A model generated the notes under the pieces. It saw only the letters and a list, made by a program, of their open reading frames with translations, ran no database searches and was not told the DNA's origin. Both the position numbers and the translations under genes were made by a program. From the NCBI RefSeq assembly GCF_023516615.1, contig NZ_JAMGBF010000007.1:51611-115610 (forward strand): a stretch of 64,000 bases of DNA. The letters are read 5' to 3'. Source of the stretch: Streptomyces panaciradicis (lineage in GTDB: Bacteria > Actinomycetota > Actinomycetes > Streptomycetales > Streptomycetaceae). This document shows positions 1 through 9,029 of the stretch, one piece after another (the stretch's first letter is position 1; every line of letters begins with the position of its first letter).

Positions 1-1
1 C

Positions 2-2395
2 CTCGAACCACGCCTCGCCTTCACCACCGGCCGGTCCGACGACGTCAGCGTCCGCTGGACCGGGAAGATCGTCCCGGAGAAGACCGGCCCCCACACCTTC
101 TCGATCACCGGCGACAACGGCTTCCGCCTCTGGATCGGCGGCGCTCTCGTCATCGACCACTGGGTCGACGACTGGGACCGCGAACAGACCTCGCAGCCCG
201 TCGAGTTGACCGCCGGCCGGGCCTATGACATCAAGGTCGAGTACTTCGAGCACTACGGCGGCTCCAACCTCCATGTGCGCTGGACCGAGCCCGGCGGCAC
301 GAAGGAGGCCGTCCCGCAGTCCGCGTTCCGGCTGCCCGACGGCTGGGACTACGACGGCGCCGTCGCGGCCACCGTCACCGCCACCGGCCGCACCCTGCGG
401 CTGGACTTCGCCCAGCGCCTCGCCGCACCCCCGGCCGGCTTCACCGACCACCTGACCGCCGTGATCGGCGGCGCCAAGTGGCCTCTGTCGAGCGCCCACT
501 TGGACCCGGCCGACCCCCGCTCCCTGCTGGTCACGCTGGAGCAGCCCGTCGTCGGCAACAAGACCGGCACCGCCCGCGGCACGGCGGACGTCCGCTACGA
601 CGGCGACGGCGGCCTCGCGGGCGCCGACGGCAACGTTGTCAACGCGTTCTGGAGCAGCGGCCCCAACCACTCCACGTACGAGCTGCGCACGAAGTGGGCC
701 GACCAGGTCGGGCCGCGCAACGCCCACCCCGAGTACCCGCGTCCGCAGCTGACCCGCACCGACTGGCGCAACCTGAACGGCCGTTGGCAGTTCGCCGCCG
801 CCAAGGAGGGCGAGCGCCCGCCCGTCGGCAGGAACCTCGCCGAACACATCCTGGTGCCGTATCCCGTGGAGTCCCAGCTCTCCGGACTGGAGCGGCACGA
901 GGACCGCATGTGGTACCGGCGCACCTTCACCGTCCCGGCCGGCTGGAGGATCGGCTCGGGCAAGCGGCTGATGCTCAACTTCGGGGCCGTCGACTGGCGC
1001 GCCGAGGTGTACGTCAACGGCGTCAAGGTGACCGAACACCAGGGCGGCTACGACAAGTTCTCCGCCGACGTCACCGACGCGCTCAGGCCCGGCCGTACCC
1101 AGGAGCTCATCGTCGGCGTCTACGACCCGACCGACGCGGCCTCCGGCGAGAACCCGCCGCTCGGCAAGCAGCGCCTCGACCCGAGCGGCATCTGGTACAC
1201 GCCGACCTCGGGCATCTGGCAGACGGTGTGGATGGAGCCCGTCGTCCGCGACCACGTCGACGCGCTCATGCTCACCCCCGACGTGGCCAAGGGGCAACTC
1301 ACCGTCGAACCCGAGGGAGTCCGCGACGGCGTCCCCGTCACCGCGACCGCGTACGCCGGGCACCGCAAGGTCGCCACGGTCCGTGGCCGCACCGGAAGCC
1401 CGCTCACCCTGACCCTGCACGACCCGCGTCTGTGGTCCCCCGACGACCCCTTCCTGTACGACCTGAAGGTCACCGTCGGCACGGACCGCGTCGGCAGCTA
1501 CTTCGGGATGCGCTCGATCTCCGTCGAGAAGGTGGACGGCGTTCCGCGCACCCTCCTCAACGGCAAGCCCGTCTTCATGATGGCCACCCTCGACCAGGGT
1601 TTCTGGCCCGACGGCCTCTACACCGCCCCGACCGACGAGGCGCTCGCCTACGACCTGAAGGTGCACAAGCGGCTCGGCTTCAACGCCGTGCGCAAGCACA
1701 TCAAGGTCGAGCCCGACCGCTGGTTCTACTGGGCCGACCGGCTCGGCCTGCTGGTGTGGCAGGACATGCCCGCGATGACCGCCGGCGTCGATCCGAGCCC
1801 GGCCGCCCGCGCCGAGTTCGAACGCGAGATGAAACAGGTGATCGACGAACACATCAGCAGCCCGTCCGTCGTCATGTGGGTCACCTTCAACGAGGGCTGG
1901 GGCCAGTACGACATGGCCCGCATCGCCGACCAGGCGAAGGCCTGGGACCCCACCCGCCTGGTCAACTCCATGTCCGGGCTGAACCTCGGGGCCGACGGCG
2001 GCACCGGCGACATCATGGACGAGCACGGCTATCCGAGCCCCGCCCTGCCACCCCACCCCGACGGCCGGCGCGCCCTGGTCAGCGGCGAGTACGGCGGCCT
2101 CGGCCTCGCGGTGCCCGGACACGCCTGGTCGGTCCAGCAGTCGTACGTCGACGTCGACCCGGCGGCCTACACCGACGACTACCTGACGAAGCTCGCCGAG
2201 GTGCACGCCCTCGCCTGCCGGGGGAGCAACGGGGCCGTCTACACCCAGATCTCCGACGTCGAGGGCGAACTGAACGGTCTGCTGACCTACGACCGCCGGG
2301 TGCTCAAGCCGGACGTCCAGCGGGTGCGGGCCGCCCAGCAGGCGCTGATCCGCGACGCGTCACAGCCGAACCCCGCGGGATGCGCGGCTGACTGA
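2..2395 (+). CDS. PA14-domain glycoside hydrolase family 2 protein (5' truncated)
   Basis: The reading frame is open from the first bases of the window, so the true start lies upstream. The first roughly 100 codons form the end of a PA14 carbohydrate-binding domain (GDNGFRLWIGG, then EYFEHYGGSNLHVRW). GH2 follows: a sugar-binding jelly roll (MWYRRTFTVP, GAVDWRAEVYVNG), an Ig-like domain and a TIM barrel with the acid/base motif FNEGWGQYD and a likely nucleophile in SGEYGG. GH2 enzymes are retaining beta-galactosidases, beta-mannosidases or beta-glucuronidases; the exact substrate cannot be read here. The gene ends 57 bases before a secreted GH92 mannosidase, which suggests a shared role in glycan trimming, probably outside the cell, although the signal peptide is beyond the window. 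The TTG at 206 is an internal codon, not a start. Confidence 0.88.
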   Translation, partial: LEPRLAFTTGRSDDVSVRWTGKIVPEKTGPHTFSITGDNGFRLWIGGALVIDHWVDDWDREQTSQPVELTAGRAYDIKVEYFEHYGGSNLHVRWTEPGGTKEAVPQSAFRLPDGWDYDGAVAATVTATGRTLRLDFAQRLAAPPAGFTDHLTAVIGGAKWPLSSAHLDPADPRSLLVTLEQPVVGNKTGTARGTADVRYDGDGGLAGADGNVVNAFWSSGPNHSTYELRTKWADQVGPRNAHPEYPRPQLTRTDWRNLNGRWQFAAAKEGERPPVGRNLAEHILVPYPVESQLSGLERHEDRMWYRRTFTVPAGWRIGSGKRLMLNFGAVDWRAEVYVNGVKVTEHQGGYDKFSADVTDALRPGRTQELIVGVYDPTDAASGENPPLGKQRLDPSGIWYTPTSGIWQTVWMEPVVRDHVDALMLTPDVAKGQLTVEPEGVRDGVPVTATAYAGHRKVATVRGRTGSPLTLTLHDPRLWSPDDPFLYDLKVTVGTDRVGSYFGMRSISVEKVDGVPRTLLNGKPVFMMATLDQGFWPDGLYTAPTDEALAYDLKVHKRLGFNAVRKHIKVEPDRWFYWADRLGLLVWQDMPAMTAGVDPSPAARAEFEREMKQVIDEHISSPSVVMWVTFNEGWGQYDMARIADQAKAWDPTRLVNSMSGLNLGADGGTGDIMDEHGYPSPALPPHPDGRRALVSGEYGGLGLAVPGHAWSVQQSYVDVDPAAYTDDYLTKLAEVHALACRGSNGAVYTQISDVEGELNGLLTYDRRVLKPDVQRVRAAQQALIRDASQPNPAGCAAD

Positions 2396-2452
2396 CCCGC
2401 GAACCCGATCATGCAGACAACGCTGTCTCACGCCCGACGGAGGCTCTACGAC

Positions 2453-4771
2453 ATGAGATGGACCCGGCGCCTGCGCCTGTGCACGGCCGGGGTGGTGGCA
2501 GCGTCCGCGCTGCTCGCCGCCCCGGCCGCCCGGGCCGCCGAGCCGAGGGACGGCAGGCTCACCGATCTGGTGAACCCGTTCATCGGCACCGAGAACGAGG
2601 GCAACACCTTTCCCGGCGCCGCCGTGCCCTTCGGCATGGTGCAACTCTCGCCGGACACCGGGCACAACACCGGCTACGACTACTCCTGGGCCCACATCCG
2701 GGGCTTCTCCCTGGTCCACCTGTCCGGCGTCGGCTGCGGCATCGGCGGCGACCTGCCCGTCCTGCCGACCACGGGTGACGTCACGCAGACGGACTACGCC
2801 AAGTACGCGGCCGGCTTCAGCCACGACCACGAGGCGGCGAGCCCCGGCTACTACCGGGTCGGCCTGGACACCGGCATCGAGGCGGAACTGACCGCCACCG
2901 AGCGCACCGGAGTGCAGCGCTACACCTTCCCCGCCACGGACAAGGCCAACGTCCTGCTCAACGCGGGCCAGTCGCTGCACAGGAAGGGCGCGAGCCGGGT
3001 CGAGATCCTCGACGACCGCACGGTGCGCACCGCCATCACCGGCAGCGGCTTCTGCCAGGGCACCCGGCCCTACACCGTCTACACCATCACCCGTTTCGAC
3101 CGCCCCTTCACCGCCTACGGCACCTGGGACGGCTCCGCGGTCACGGCCGGTTCGACCACCGGGGCGGACGGCGCCTACGTCCGCTTCGACACCACGAAGG
3201 ACCGCACCGTCGAGGCCACCACGGCCCTGTCGTACGTCGACGCGGCCGGCGCGGCGGTCAACCTCCGTGCGGAGGGGGGTCGTTCCTTCGACGCCGTGCG
3301 CGACGCGGCCGGCCGGTCGTGGGAGAACCGGCTGGAGAAGGTGCGGGTGCAGGGCGGCGACCAGACGCTGCGCCGCACCTTCTACTCCTCGCTGTACCGG
3401 TCCTTCCTGGCGCCCAACGTCGGCAGCGACGCCGACCGCCGCTACCGCGGCTGGGACCAGAAGATCCACCGCGCGAACGGGTTCACGTACTACCAGAACT
3501 GGTCGCTGTGGGACACCTACCGCACCCAGTCCCAGCTGCTGTCCCTGCTCGCGCCGCGCGAGGCCCGGGACATGGCCATCTCGGTCGTCAAGGTCTCCGA
3601 GGACGGCGGCTGGCTGCCCAAGTGGGGCTACGGCACGGTCGAGACGAATATCATGACCGGCGACCCGGTCACCCCGTTCCTGACCAACGCCTACCAGCAG
3701 GGGCTGCTCCACGGCTACGAGGAACGCGCCTACCGGGCGCTGAAGAAGAACGCCGACGGGGTGCCGCCCGCGGACTCGCCGTCCCTGGGCAGGGAGGCCA
3801 ACCGGGAGTACATCGCGAACGGCTTCGCCCCGTACGTCAAGGACCGCCCGAAGGCCAAGCCCGGCGACTCGGACTACCACCAGGGCGCCTCGGCCACCCT
3901 GGAGTACGCCCTCGCGGACGCGGTCCTCGCCGAGATGGCGCGCGACCTCGGCCACGACGCCGACGCGGCGCGCTACGCGGCCCGCGCCCAGAACTACCGC
4001 ACCGTCTTCGACCCCTCGACCGGCTTCTTCCGCGCCCGGGACGCCTCCGGCGCCTTCACCGGCCCCGCCGACCCGGCGCAGAGCGTGGGCTTCCACGAGG
4101 GCACGGCCTGGCAGTACCAGTGGCTGGTGCCGCAGGACCTGCCCGGCATGGTGGACCTGATCGGCGGTGCCCGGGCGGCCGACACCCGGCTCGACTCCTT
4201 CTTCGCCTACGACCAGCTGCTGAAGGACCCGGCGAAGACGGCGCGCGAGGTGTGGGTCAACGGCCCGTACGACTACTACAACGCCGACAAGTACAACCCG
4301 CAGAACGAGCCCGACCTCATCGCCCCCTACACCTATCTGTCCATCGGCCGGCCCTGGAAGACCACCGACGTCGTGCACGCGGCGCTGACCCTCTTCACGG
4401 ACGGCCCGACCGGCATGACCGGAAACGACGACCTCGGCACCATGTCCGCCTGGATGGTGCTGTCGTCGATCGGGATCTTCCCGGTCCAGCCCGGTTACGA
4501 CACCTGGGGCCTGTCCACGCCGGTCTTCGACCGCGTCGACCTGACCCTGGACCGCCGCTACTACCCGCGCGGCGGACTGAGCATCACCGCCCCCGGCACC
4601 TCCGCCACCGACCGTTATGTCCAGTCGGTGCGCACGAACGGCACACCGCGCGACAGCGCGTACCTGACCACCGGCGATCTGCGCTCGATGCGCACGCTCT
4701 CCTTCACGGTCGGCCCGCACCCGTCCGAGTGGGCTACGTCACCCCAGGCGGCGCCGCCCGCCCTGAAGTGA
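2453..4771 (+). CDS. Secreted GH92 alpha-mannosidase
   Basis: GH92 enzymes are calcium-dependent inverting exo-alpha-mannosidases that trim mannose from high-mannose N-glycans or yeast mannan. The ATG at 2453 is chosen because a good ribosome site (cggagg, 2438-2443) precedes it; the ATG 14 codons upstream at 2411 has none. A signal peptide follows (MRWTRRLRLC, a hydrophobic run, then APAARA/AE). The mature N-terminus has VNPFIGTENEGNTFPGA, the family hallmark, and the C-terminal alpha/alpha barrel has GNDDLGTMSAW, which carries the catalytic Asp region. At 772 residues it is the usual length. It follows the GH2 gene closely and ends at a strong hairpin, so the two are likely co-transcribed. 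The fine linkage specificity (alpha-1,2, -1,3 or -1,6) is not visible. Confidence 0.92.
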   Translation: MRWTRRLRLCTAGVVAASALLAAPAARAAEPRDGRLTDLVNPFIGTENEGNTFPGAAVPFGMVQLSPDTGHNTGYDYSWAHIRGFSLVHLSGVGCGIGGDLPVLPTTGDVTQTDYAKYAAGFSHDHEAASPGYYRVGLDTGIEAELTATERTGVQRYTFPATDKANVLLNAGQSLHRKGASRVEILDDRTVRTAITGSGFCQGTRPYTVYTITRFDRPFTAYGTWDGSAVTAGSTTGADGAYVRFDTTKDRTVEATTALSYVDAAGAAVNLRAEGGRSFDAVRDAAGRSWENRLEKVRVQGGDQTLRRTFYSSLYRSFLAPNVGSDADRRYRGWDQKIHRANGFTYYQNWSLWDTYRTQSQLLSLLAPREARDMAISVVKVSEDGGWLPKWGYGTVETNIMTGDPVTPFLTNAYQQGLLHGYEERAYRALKKNADGVPPADSPSLGREANREYIANGFAPYVKDRPKAKPGDSDYHQGASATLEYALADAVLAEMARDLGHDADAARYAARAQNYRTVFDPSTGFFRARDASGAFTGPADPAQSVGFHEGTAWQYQWLVPQDLPGMVDLIGGARAADTRLDSFFAYDQLLKDPAKTAREVWVNGPYDYYNADKYNPQNEPDLIAPYTYLSIGRPWKTTDVVHAALTLFTDGPTGMTGNDDLGTMSAWMVLSSIGIFPVQPGYDTWGLSTPVFDRVDLTLDRRYYPRGGLSITAPGTSATDRYVQSVRTNGTPRDSAYLTTGDLRSMRTLSFTVGPHPSEWATSPQAAPPALK

Positions 4772-4788
4772 CCCCAGGTACCACACCA

Positions 4789-4815
4789 GTCCCGCCCCCC
4801 TCACGGGGGCGGGAC
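4789..4815 (+). terminator. Hairpin terminator after the GH2-GH92 pair
   Basis: An 11-bp perfect stem (gtcccgccccc at 4789-4799 with gggggcgggac at 4805-4815) closes a 5-base loop, 18 bases after the GH92 stop codon. No U tract follows, which is usual for streptomycete terminators. Confidence 0.75.
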
Positions 4816-4927
4816 CCGTGGCGGGACTTAATCTGCTGTTAACTGTGTGTAGCTTGATCGTACTTGACCGTAATCGCCTGGGGGCGGTTGACTGCTTGCT
4901 CACCCGTCGTCGACGCGAGGCAAGCCA

Positions 4928-6265
4928 TTGACTTCTGACCTGCTCGCTCCTCTCGACCTGGCGTTCTGGAACATCGAGTCCGCCGAGCACCCCATGCACC
5001 TAGGCGCCCTCGGTGTGTTCTCGGCCCACTCGCCCACCGCCGGCGCCCACGCGGCCGACCTGCTCGCCGCCCGCGCCGCCGCGGTGCCCGGGCTGCGCAT
5101 GCGGATCCGCGACGTCTGGCAGCCGCTCTCCTTCCGGCCCCTGGCCTTCGGCGGCGCCACCCGCGAGCCGGACCCCGGCTTCGACCCGCTCCACCACGTC
5201 CGGCTGCACGCCCCCACCGCCGACTTCCACGCGGACGCCGGCCGGCTCATGGAGCGCCCGCTGGAGCGCGGCCGGCCGCCGTGGGAGGCGCACGTGCTGC
5301 CCGGCGAGGACGGCGTGTCCTTCGCCGTGCTGTTCAAGTTCCACCACGCGCTGGCCGACGGGCTGCGCGCGCTGGCCCTCGCCGCCGCCGTCCTGGACCC
5401 CATGGACCTGCCCGAGCGCCGGCCCCGGGCCGAGGCGCCGAGCGGCGGCGGTCTGCTGCCCGACGTGCGCCGGCTCCCGGACCTGGTCAGGGGCGCCGTG
5501 TCCGACGTGGGCCGGGCCCTGGACATCGGCGCCTCCGTCGCCCTGTCCAGCCTCGCCGCGCGCTCGTCGTCCGCGTTCACCTCCGAGGCCACCGGCACCC
5601 GCCGCACCGCCGGCGTCGTCATCGACCTCGACGACGTGCACCGCATCCGCAAGTCGGAGGGCGGCACCGTCAACGACGTCCTCATCGCCGTCGTCGCCGG
5701 TGCCCTGCGCCGCTGGCTCGACGAGCGCGGCGACGGCAGCGAGGGCGTGGCGCCGCGCGCCCTGATCCCGGTCTCCAAGCGCCGCCCGCGCACCGCCACC
5801 CCACAGGGCAACCGCCTCTCCGGCTACCTGATACGGCTCCCGGTCGACGACCCCGACCCGCTCGGCCGCCTCGGCACGGTCCGTACCGCGATGGACCGCA
5901 ACAAGAACGCCGGCCCCAACCGGGGCGCGGGCGCCGTCGCCCTGCTCGCCGACCACGTGCCCCCGCTCGCCCACCGGCTCGGCGGCCCGCTGGTCAGCCA
6001 GGCGGCCCGGCTCTGGTTCGACATCCTGGTCACCAGCGTGCCCCTGCCCAGCCTCGGCCTGAAGCTCGGCGGCAACCCGGTCACCGAGGTCTACCCGCTG
6101 GCCCCGCTGGCCCGCGGCCAGGCCCTCGCTGTCGCCGTCTCCACCTACCGCGGCCAGGTCCACTACGGCCTCGTCGCCGACGCGGAGGCCGTACCGGACC
6201 TGGACCGTCTGGCCGCGGCCCTGACCGCGGAGGTGGAGACACTCATCACTGCCTGCGGCTCCTGA
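4928..6265 (+). CDS. WS/DGAT-type acyltransferase (wax ester synthase / diacylglycerol acyltransferase family)
   Basis: Members transfer an acyl chain from acyl-CoA to diacylglycerol or a fatty alcohol and make storage triacylglycerol or wax esters, typically at the inner membrane face. The active-site motif HHxxxDG is present as HHALADG about 140 residues in. The N-terminus (PLDLAFWNIESAEHPMHLGA) is the standard opening, and NDVLIAVVAGALRRWL and LVTSVPLP match conserved C-terminal blocks. The length, 445 residues, is normal. The start is a TTG with gcgagg at 4915-4920. It stands alone, after a terminator and before a promoter-like stretch. The acceptor alcohol cannot be told from sequence. 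Confidence 0.9.
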   Translation: MTSDLLAPLDLAFWNIESAEHPMHLGALGVFSAHSPTAGAHAADLLAARAAAVPGLRMRIRDVWQPLSFRPLAFGGATREPDPGFDPLHHVRLHAPTADFHADAGRLMERPLERGRPPWEAHVLPGEDGVSFAVLFKFHHALADGLRALALAAAVLDPMDLPERRPRAEAPSGGGLLPDVRRLPDLVRGAVSDVGRALDIGASVALSSLAARSSSAFTSEATGTRRTAGVVIDLDDVHRIRKSEGGTVNDVLIAVVAGALRRWLDERGDGSEGVAPRALIPVSKRRPRTATPQGNRLSGYLIRLPVDDPDPLGRLGTVRTAMDRNKNAGPNRGAGAVALLADHVPPLAHRLGGPLVSQAARLWFDILVTSVPLPSLGLKLGGNPVTEVYPLAPLARGQALAVAVSTYRGQVHYGLVADAEAVPDLDRLAAALTAEVETLITACGS

Positions 6266-6276
6266 GCACCTCACGT

Positions 6277-6306
6277 TTGGAGGACCGGCCCGGCGCTCCG
6301 TAAAAT
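6277..6306 (+). promoter_or_regulatory. Candidate promoter for the zinc-ribbon SDR gene
   Basis: TTGGAG (6277-6282) and TAAAAT (6301-6306) are separated by 18 bases. The -10 differs from TATAAT at one position and is one of the few AT-rich hexamers in this area. It starts 12 bases after the acyltransferase stop and would give an untranslated leader of roughly 60 bases. Confidence 0.45.
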
Positions 6307-6341
6307 CCATCCCTCGACAGGCGGGTGCGATCGGAGCGCCG
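6291..6341. repeat. Separated 10-bp inverted repeat around the promoter
   Basis: cggcgctccg (6291-6300) and cggagcgccg (6332-6341) are perfect inverted copies 31 bases apart. The left arm abuts the candidate -10 box and the right arm lies in the leader upstream of the start at 6370. It could be a pair of half-sites for a dimeric regulator or a long-loop hairpin; the sequence does not decide. Confidence 0.5.
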
Positions 6342-6369
6342 CTCGGGTGATCAGGGAAACGGCAGCGCG

Positions 6370-7863
6370 ATGACGGTGACAGAGGAAGGTCCGGCGACCA
6401 CGGACGAGGTCGTGTACGGACCCGGCATCGACCCGGAACGGCTCGCCGTCTGCCTCGGCGTGCTGGAGGAGCTCGACCGGCTGGACGTCGACCACCCGGA
6501 CGCGATCGCCGTGCGCCGCGCCACCGCCGGGATCTACCGGACGGTCAAGCAGCGCCGCCGGCAGGAGCGCCGGGCCGCGAAGACCGCCCACGACAAGGCG
6601 GTCACGGAGGCCACGGCGACCGGCTCCGCCCAGCGCATCGACGACGAGACCGAGGGCCTGCTGCCGTCCTCGCGGACCGAGGAGGGCCGGGTCGCGGGGA
6701 TACTCCAGCGCCCGCGCTCCTGCTACACCTGCAAGACCCGGTACGTGGAAGTCGACTACTTCTACCACCAGCTCTGTCCCGAGTGCGCCCGTCTGAACCG
6801 CGACAAGCGCGACGCCCGCGCCGACCTCACCGGCAAGCGCGCCCTGCTCACCGGCGGCCGCGCCAAGATCGGCATGTACATCGCGCTCAGGCTGCTGCGC
6901 GACGGCGCCCACACCACGATCACCACGCGCTTCCCCAAGGACGCCATCCGCCGCTTCAAGGCGATGGACGACTCCGGCGACTGGATGCACCGCCTGGAGG
7001 TCGTCGGCATCGACCTGCGCGACCCGGCGCAGGCCGTCGCGCTCGCCGAGCAGGTCGCCGAGGCCGGCCCGCTGGACATCCTCGTCAACAACGCCACGCA
7101 GACCGTGCGCCGCCTGCCCTCCGCCTACGCCGCCCTCGTCGACGGCGAGAGCGCCCCGCTGCCCGCCGGCGAGCTGCCCGCCCACCACGTCATCGGCGCC
7201 TTCAACTCCGGAGCGGTCGACGGCCTGGCCGCCCTGCCGCTGGGCACCAGCGGCCTCGACGCCCAGCAGGTCGCCGACCTGGCCCTGGTCGCGGGCAACG
7301 CCAGCGTCGCCCGGCACCTCGACGGCACCGCCATCGACGCCGGCGGCCTGGTCCCCGACGTCGTCGACAGCAACACCTGGGTGCAGACCATCGAGCAGAT
7401 CTCGCCGGTGGAGCTGCTGGAGACCCAGCTGTGCAACTACACCGCGCCGTTCATCCTGATCAGCAGGCTGCGGCCGGCGATGGCCGAGGCCGCGCGCAGG
7501 GCGCCCGGCAAGCGGGCCTACGTCGTGAACGTCTCGGCGATGGAGGGTGTCTTCGGCCGCGGCTACAAGGGAGCGGGCCACCCGAACACCAACGCCGCCA
7601 AGGCCGCGATGAACATGGTCACGCGGACCAGCGCCCAGGAGATGTTCCAGACCGACGGCATCCTCATGACCTCGGTCGACACCGGCTGGATCACCGACGA
7701 GCGTCCCCACTTCGACAAGCTGCGCCTGGCCGAGGAGGGCTTCCACGCCCCGCTCGACCTGGTGGACGGGGCCGCGCGGGTCTACGATCCGATTGTGCGC
7801 GGCGAGCAGGGCGAGGACCTGTACGGCGTCTTCCTGAAGGACTACGCGCCCGGGAAGTGGTGA
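6370..7863 (+). CDS. SDR-fold protein with N-terminal zinc ribbon and altered active site
   Basis: A 497-residue protein. The N-terminal 150 residues include a helical stretch and a CYTC...CPEC pair that looks like a zinc ribbon. A Rossmann SDR domain follows, with the nucleotide loop TGGRAKIGMY and the NNAT block. The usual Ser is present (NVSAMEG), but the YxxxK motif reads TNAAK, so the position of the catalytic Tyr, four before the Lys, is Thr. A nearby Tyr (GRGYKGAG) might substitute. About 85 residues are inserted after NNAT compared with a classical SDR. The ATG at 6370 is chosen because an upstream GTG at 6325 falls inside the leader repeat. Substrate and cofactor are unknown; it may be a redox enzyme with a shifted Tyr or a binding protein. 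Confidence 0.8.
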   Translation: MTVTEEGPATTDEVVYGPGIDPERLAVCLGVLEELDRLDVDHPDAIAVRRATAGIYRTVKQRRRQERRAAKTAHDKAVTEATATGSAQRIDDETEGLLPSSRTEEGRVAGILQRPRSCYTCKTRYVEVDYFYHQLCPECARLNRDKRDARADLTGKRALLTGGRAKIGMYIALRLLRDGAHTTITTRFPKDAIRRFKAMDDSGDWMHRLEVVGIDLRDPAQAVALAEQVAEAGPLDILVNNATQTVRRLPSAYAALVDGESAPLPAGELPAHHVIGAFNSGAVDGLAALPLGTSGLDAQQVADLALVAGNASVARHLDGTAIDAGGLVPDVVDSNTWVQTIEQISPVELLETQLCNYTAPFILISRLRPAMAEAARRAPGKRAYVVNVSAMEGVFGRGYKGAGHPNTNAAKAAMNMVTRTSAQEMFQTDGILMTSVDTGWITDERPHFDKLRLAEEGFHAPLDLVDGAARVYDPIVRGEQGEDLYGVFLKDYAPGKW

Positions 7864-7937
7864 TCCGCGGATCGAGCGTGCCGTCCGGCGCCCCACGGGA
7901 ACCCGGACCCTGGTGAACACCGCGCCAGGGAGTGACC

Positions 7938-8171
7938 ATGAGCAGTCCACACGGTATCGATCCGCGAGCGCGGAACGACCCACGCAACCGCTACCCCACC
8001 GACGAGCAGTTCTACGCCAGCGACCGCCCCGAGCACGCGCAGCTGCCGGAGGACCGGCCGCGCGGCGGCGGTGAGACGAGTCCGCTCAAGCACCGCGGCA
8101 CGTGGGCCACGGTCGCGCTGGTCGCGGGCATCATCCTGCTGATCCTCGTCGGCATCGCACTGTTCCCGTGA
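7938..8171 (+). CDS. Small single-pass membrane protein, unknown function
   Basis: A 77-residue protein. The first 50 residues are polar and rich in Arg, Asp and Pro, with RYPTDEQFYASDRPEH near the start. One transmembrane helix closes it (VALVAGIILLILVGIALF). The ATG at 7938 follows agggag (7927-7932) at 5 bases; a GTG two codons upstream overlaps that site and is less likely. It sits 74 bases after the SDR gene and may be co-transcribed. The predicted orientation is N-terminus in the cytoplasm. I do not recognise a named family with confidence. Confidence 0.7.
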   Translation: MSSPHGIDPRARNDPRNRYPTDEQFYASDRPEHAQLPEDRPRGGGETSPLKHRGTWATVALVAGIILLILVGIALFP

Positions 8172-8188
8172 GGGAGCCTCCGCCACCG

Positions 8189-9004
8189 TCATGAGCGAGG
8201 TGGTGCGTATGAGCGAAGCATGTCGTGGACGGCGTACTCCCGTGCGGAGTGCGCCGTCCTCACGCGTGTGCCGCCGTCCACCAGCAGATCCGCGCCCGTG
8301 ATCCACTCGGCCGCGTCGGAGGCCAGCCACACCACGGCCCGCGCGATGTCGTCGGGCTCGCCGATCCGCCCGAGCGGCAGACCGGCGGCCACCCGCGCCT
8401 CCTCGGGCTCCCACACGAACCGGGCCATCTCGGTGCGCACCAGCCCGGGGGAGACCGAGTTGACCCGCACCCTCGGCGCGAGCTCGCCCGCGAGCTGCCG
8501 GGTCAGGTGCAGCAGGGCGGCCTTGCTGGTGCCGTAGGCGCCGACGTTCGGACCGGCGTGCCCGGCGCCCTCGGTGCAGATGTTGACGACCGAGCCGCCG
8601 TGCTCGCGCATCCACGCCCGCCACGCGCCCTGCACCAGCCGCAGCGGCGCCTCGACGTTCACGGCGAACGCGGCCCGCCACGCCTCGGGGTCGGCGTCCA
8701 TGAGCGGGCCGTAGGGCTGGTTGGTGGCCGCGTTGTTGACCACGACGTCGATCCGCCCGAACGCCCGCAGCACGGAGTCGACGACCTCCCGCAGATGGTC
8801 CGGGTCGCCGACGTCGCCGCTGACACCGATCCCGTCCAGCTCGCCCGCCGTGCGCCGCACCTCCCGCGCGTCCCGGGCGGTCACGCACACCTGCGCGCCC
8901 GCCGCGGCCAGCCGCCCGGCGACCGCGCGCCCGATGCCCCGGGTCCCGCCGGTCACCACGGCGGCCCGGCCCTTCAGCCCGTCCTGCGGATACGACGACG
9001 TCAC
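8189..9004 (-). CDS. SDR family oxidoreductase
   Basis: A classical short-chain dehydrogenase of 271 residues. Cofactor motif TGGTRGIG lies near residue 18, NNAA near 90, and the catalytic set Ser-Tyr-Lys is complete (VNICTEG, then YGTSK). The C-terminal block ITGADLLVDGG is typical. Arg residues after beta-2 (TARDAREVRR) favour NADP(H). The start is GTG at 9004 with only a weak ribosome site. It is convergent with the small membrane protein gene, 17 bases apart, and 25 bases beyond the HD-domain gene on the same strand. The substrate cannot be assigned. Confidence 0.85.
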   Translation of the reverse strand: MTSSYPQDGLKGRAAVVTGGTRGIGRAVAGRLAAAGAQVCVTARDAREVRRTAGELDGIGVSGDVGDPDHLREVVDSVLRAFGRIDVVVNNAATNQPYGPLMDADPEAWRAAFAVNVEAPLRLVQGAWRAWMREHGGSVVNICTEGAGHAGPNVGAYGTSKAALLHLTRQLAGELAPRVRVNSVSPGLVRTEMARFVWEPEEARVAAGLPLGRIGEPDDIARAVVWLASDAAEWITGADLLVDGGTRVRTAHSAREYAVHDMLRSYAPPRS

Positions 9005-9029
9005 CGCCGTACCGTCTCATGACGGACCG

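Noticed and set aside
2411..2452. Upstream ATG for the GH92 gene
   Set aside because: No ribosome site, and it would put a 14-residue polar extension before a complete signal peptide that starts at 2453.
2360..4720. A 786-codon open frame on the minus strand opposite the GH92 gene
   Set aside because: It is the mirror frame of a clear GH92 coding sequence. Its product is low-complexity Val/Gly/Arg sequence without domains, as expected from GC-rich antisense frames.
4861..4895. TTGACC and TTGACT hexamers before the acyltransferase gene as a promoter
   Set aside because: Neither has an acceptable -10 box at 16-19 bases downstream.
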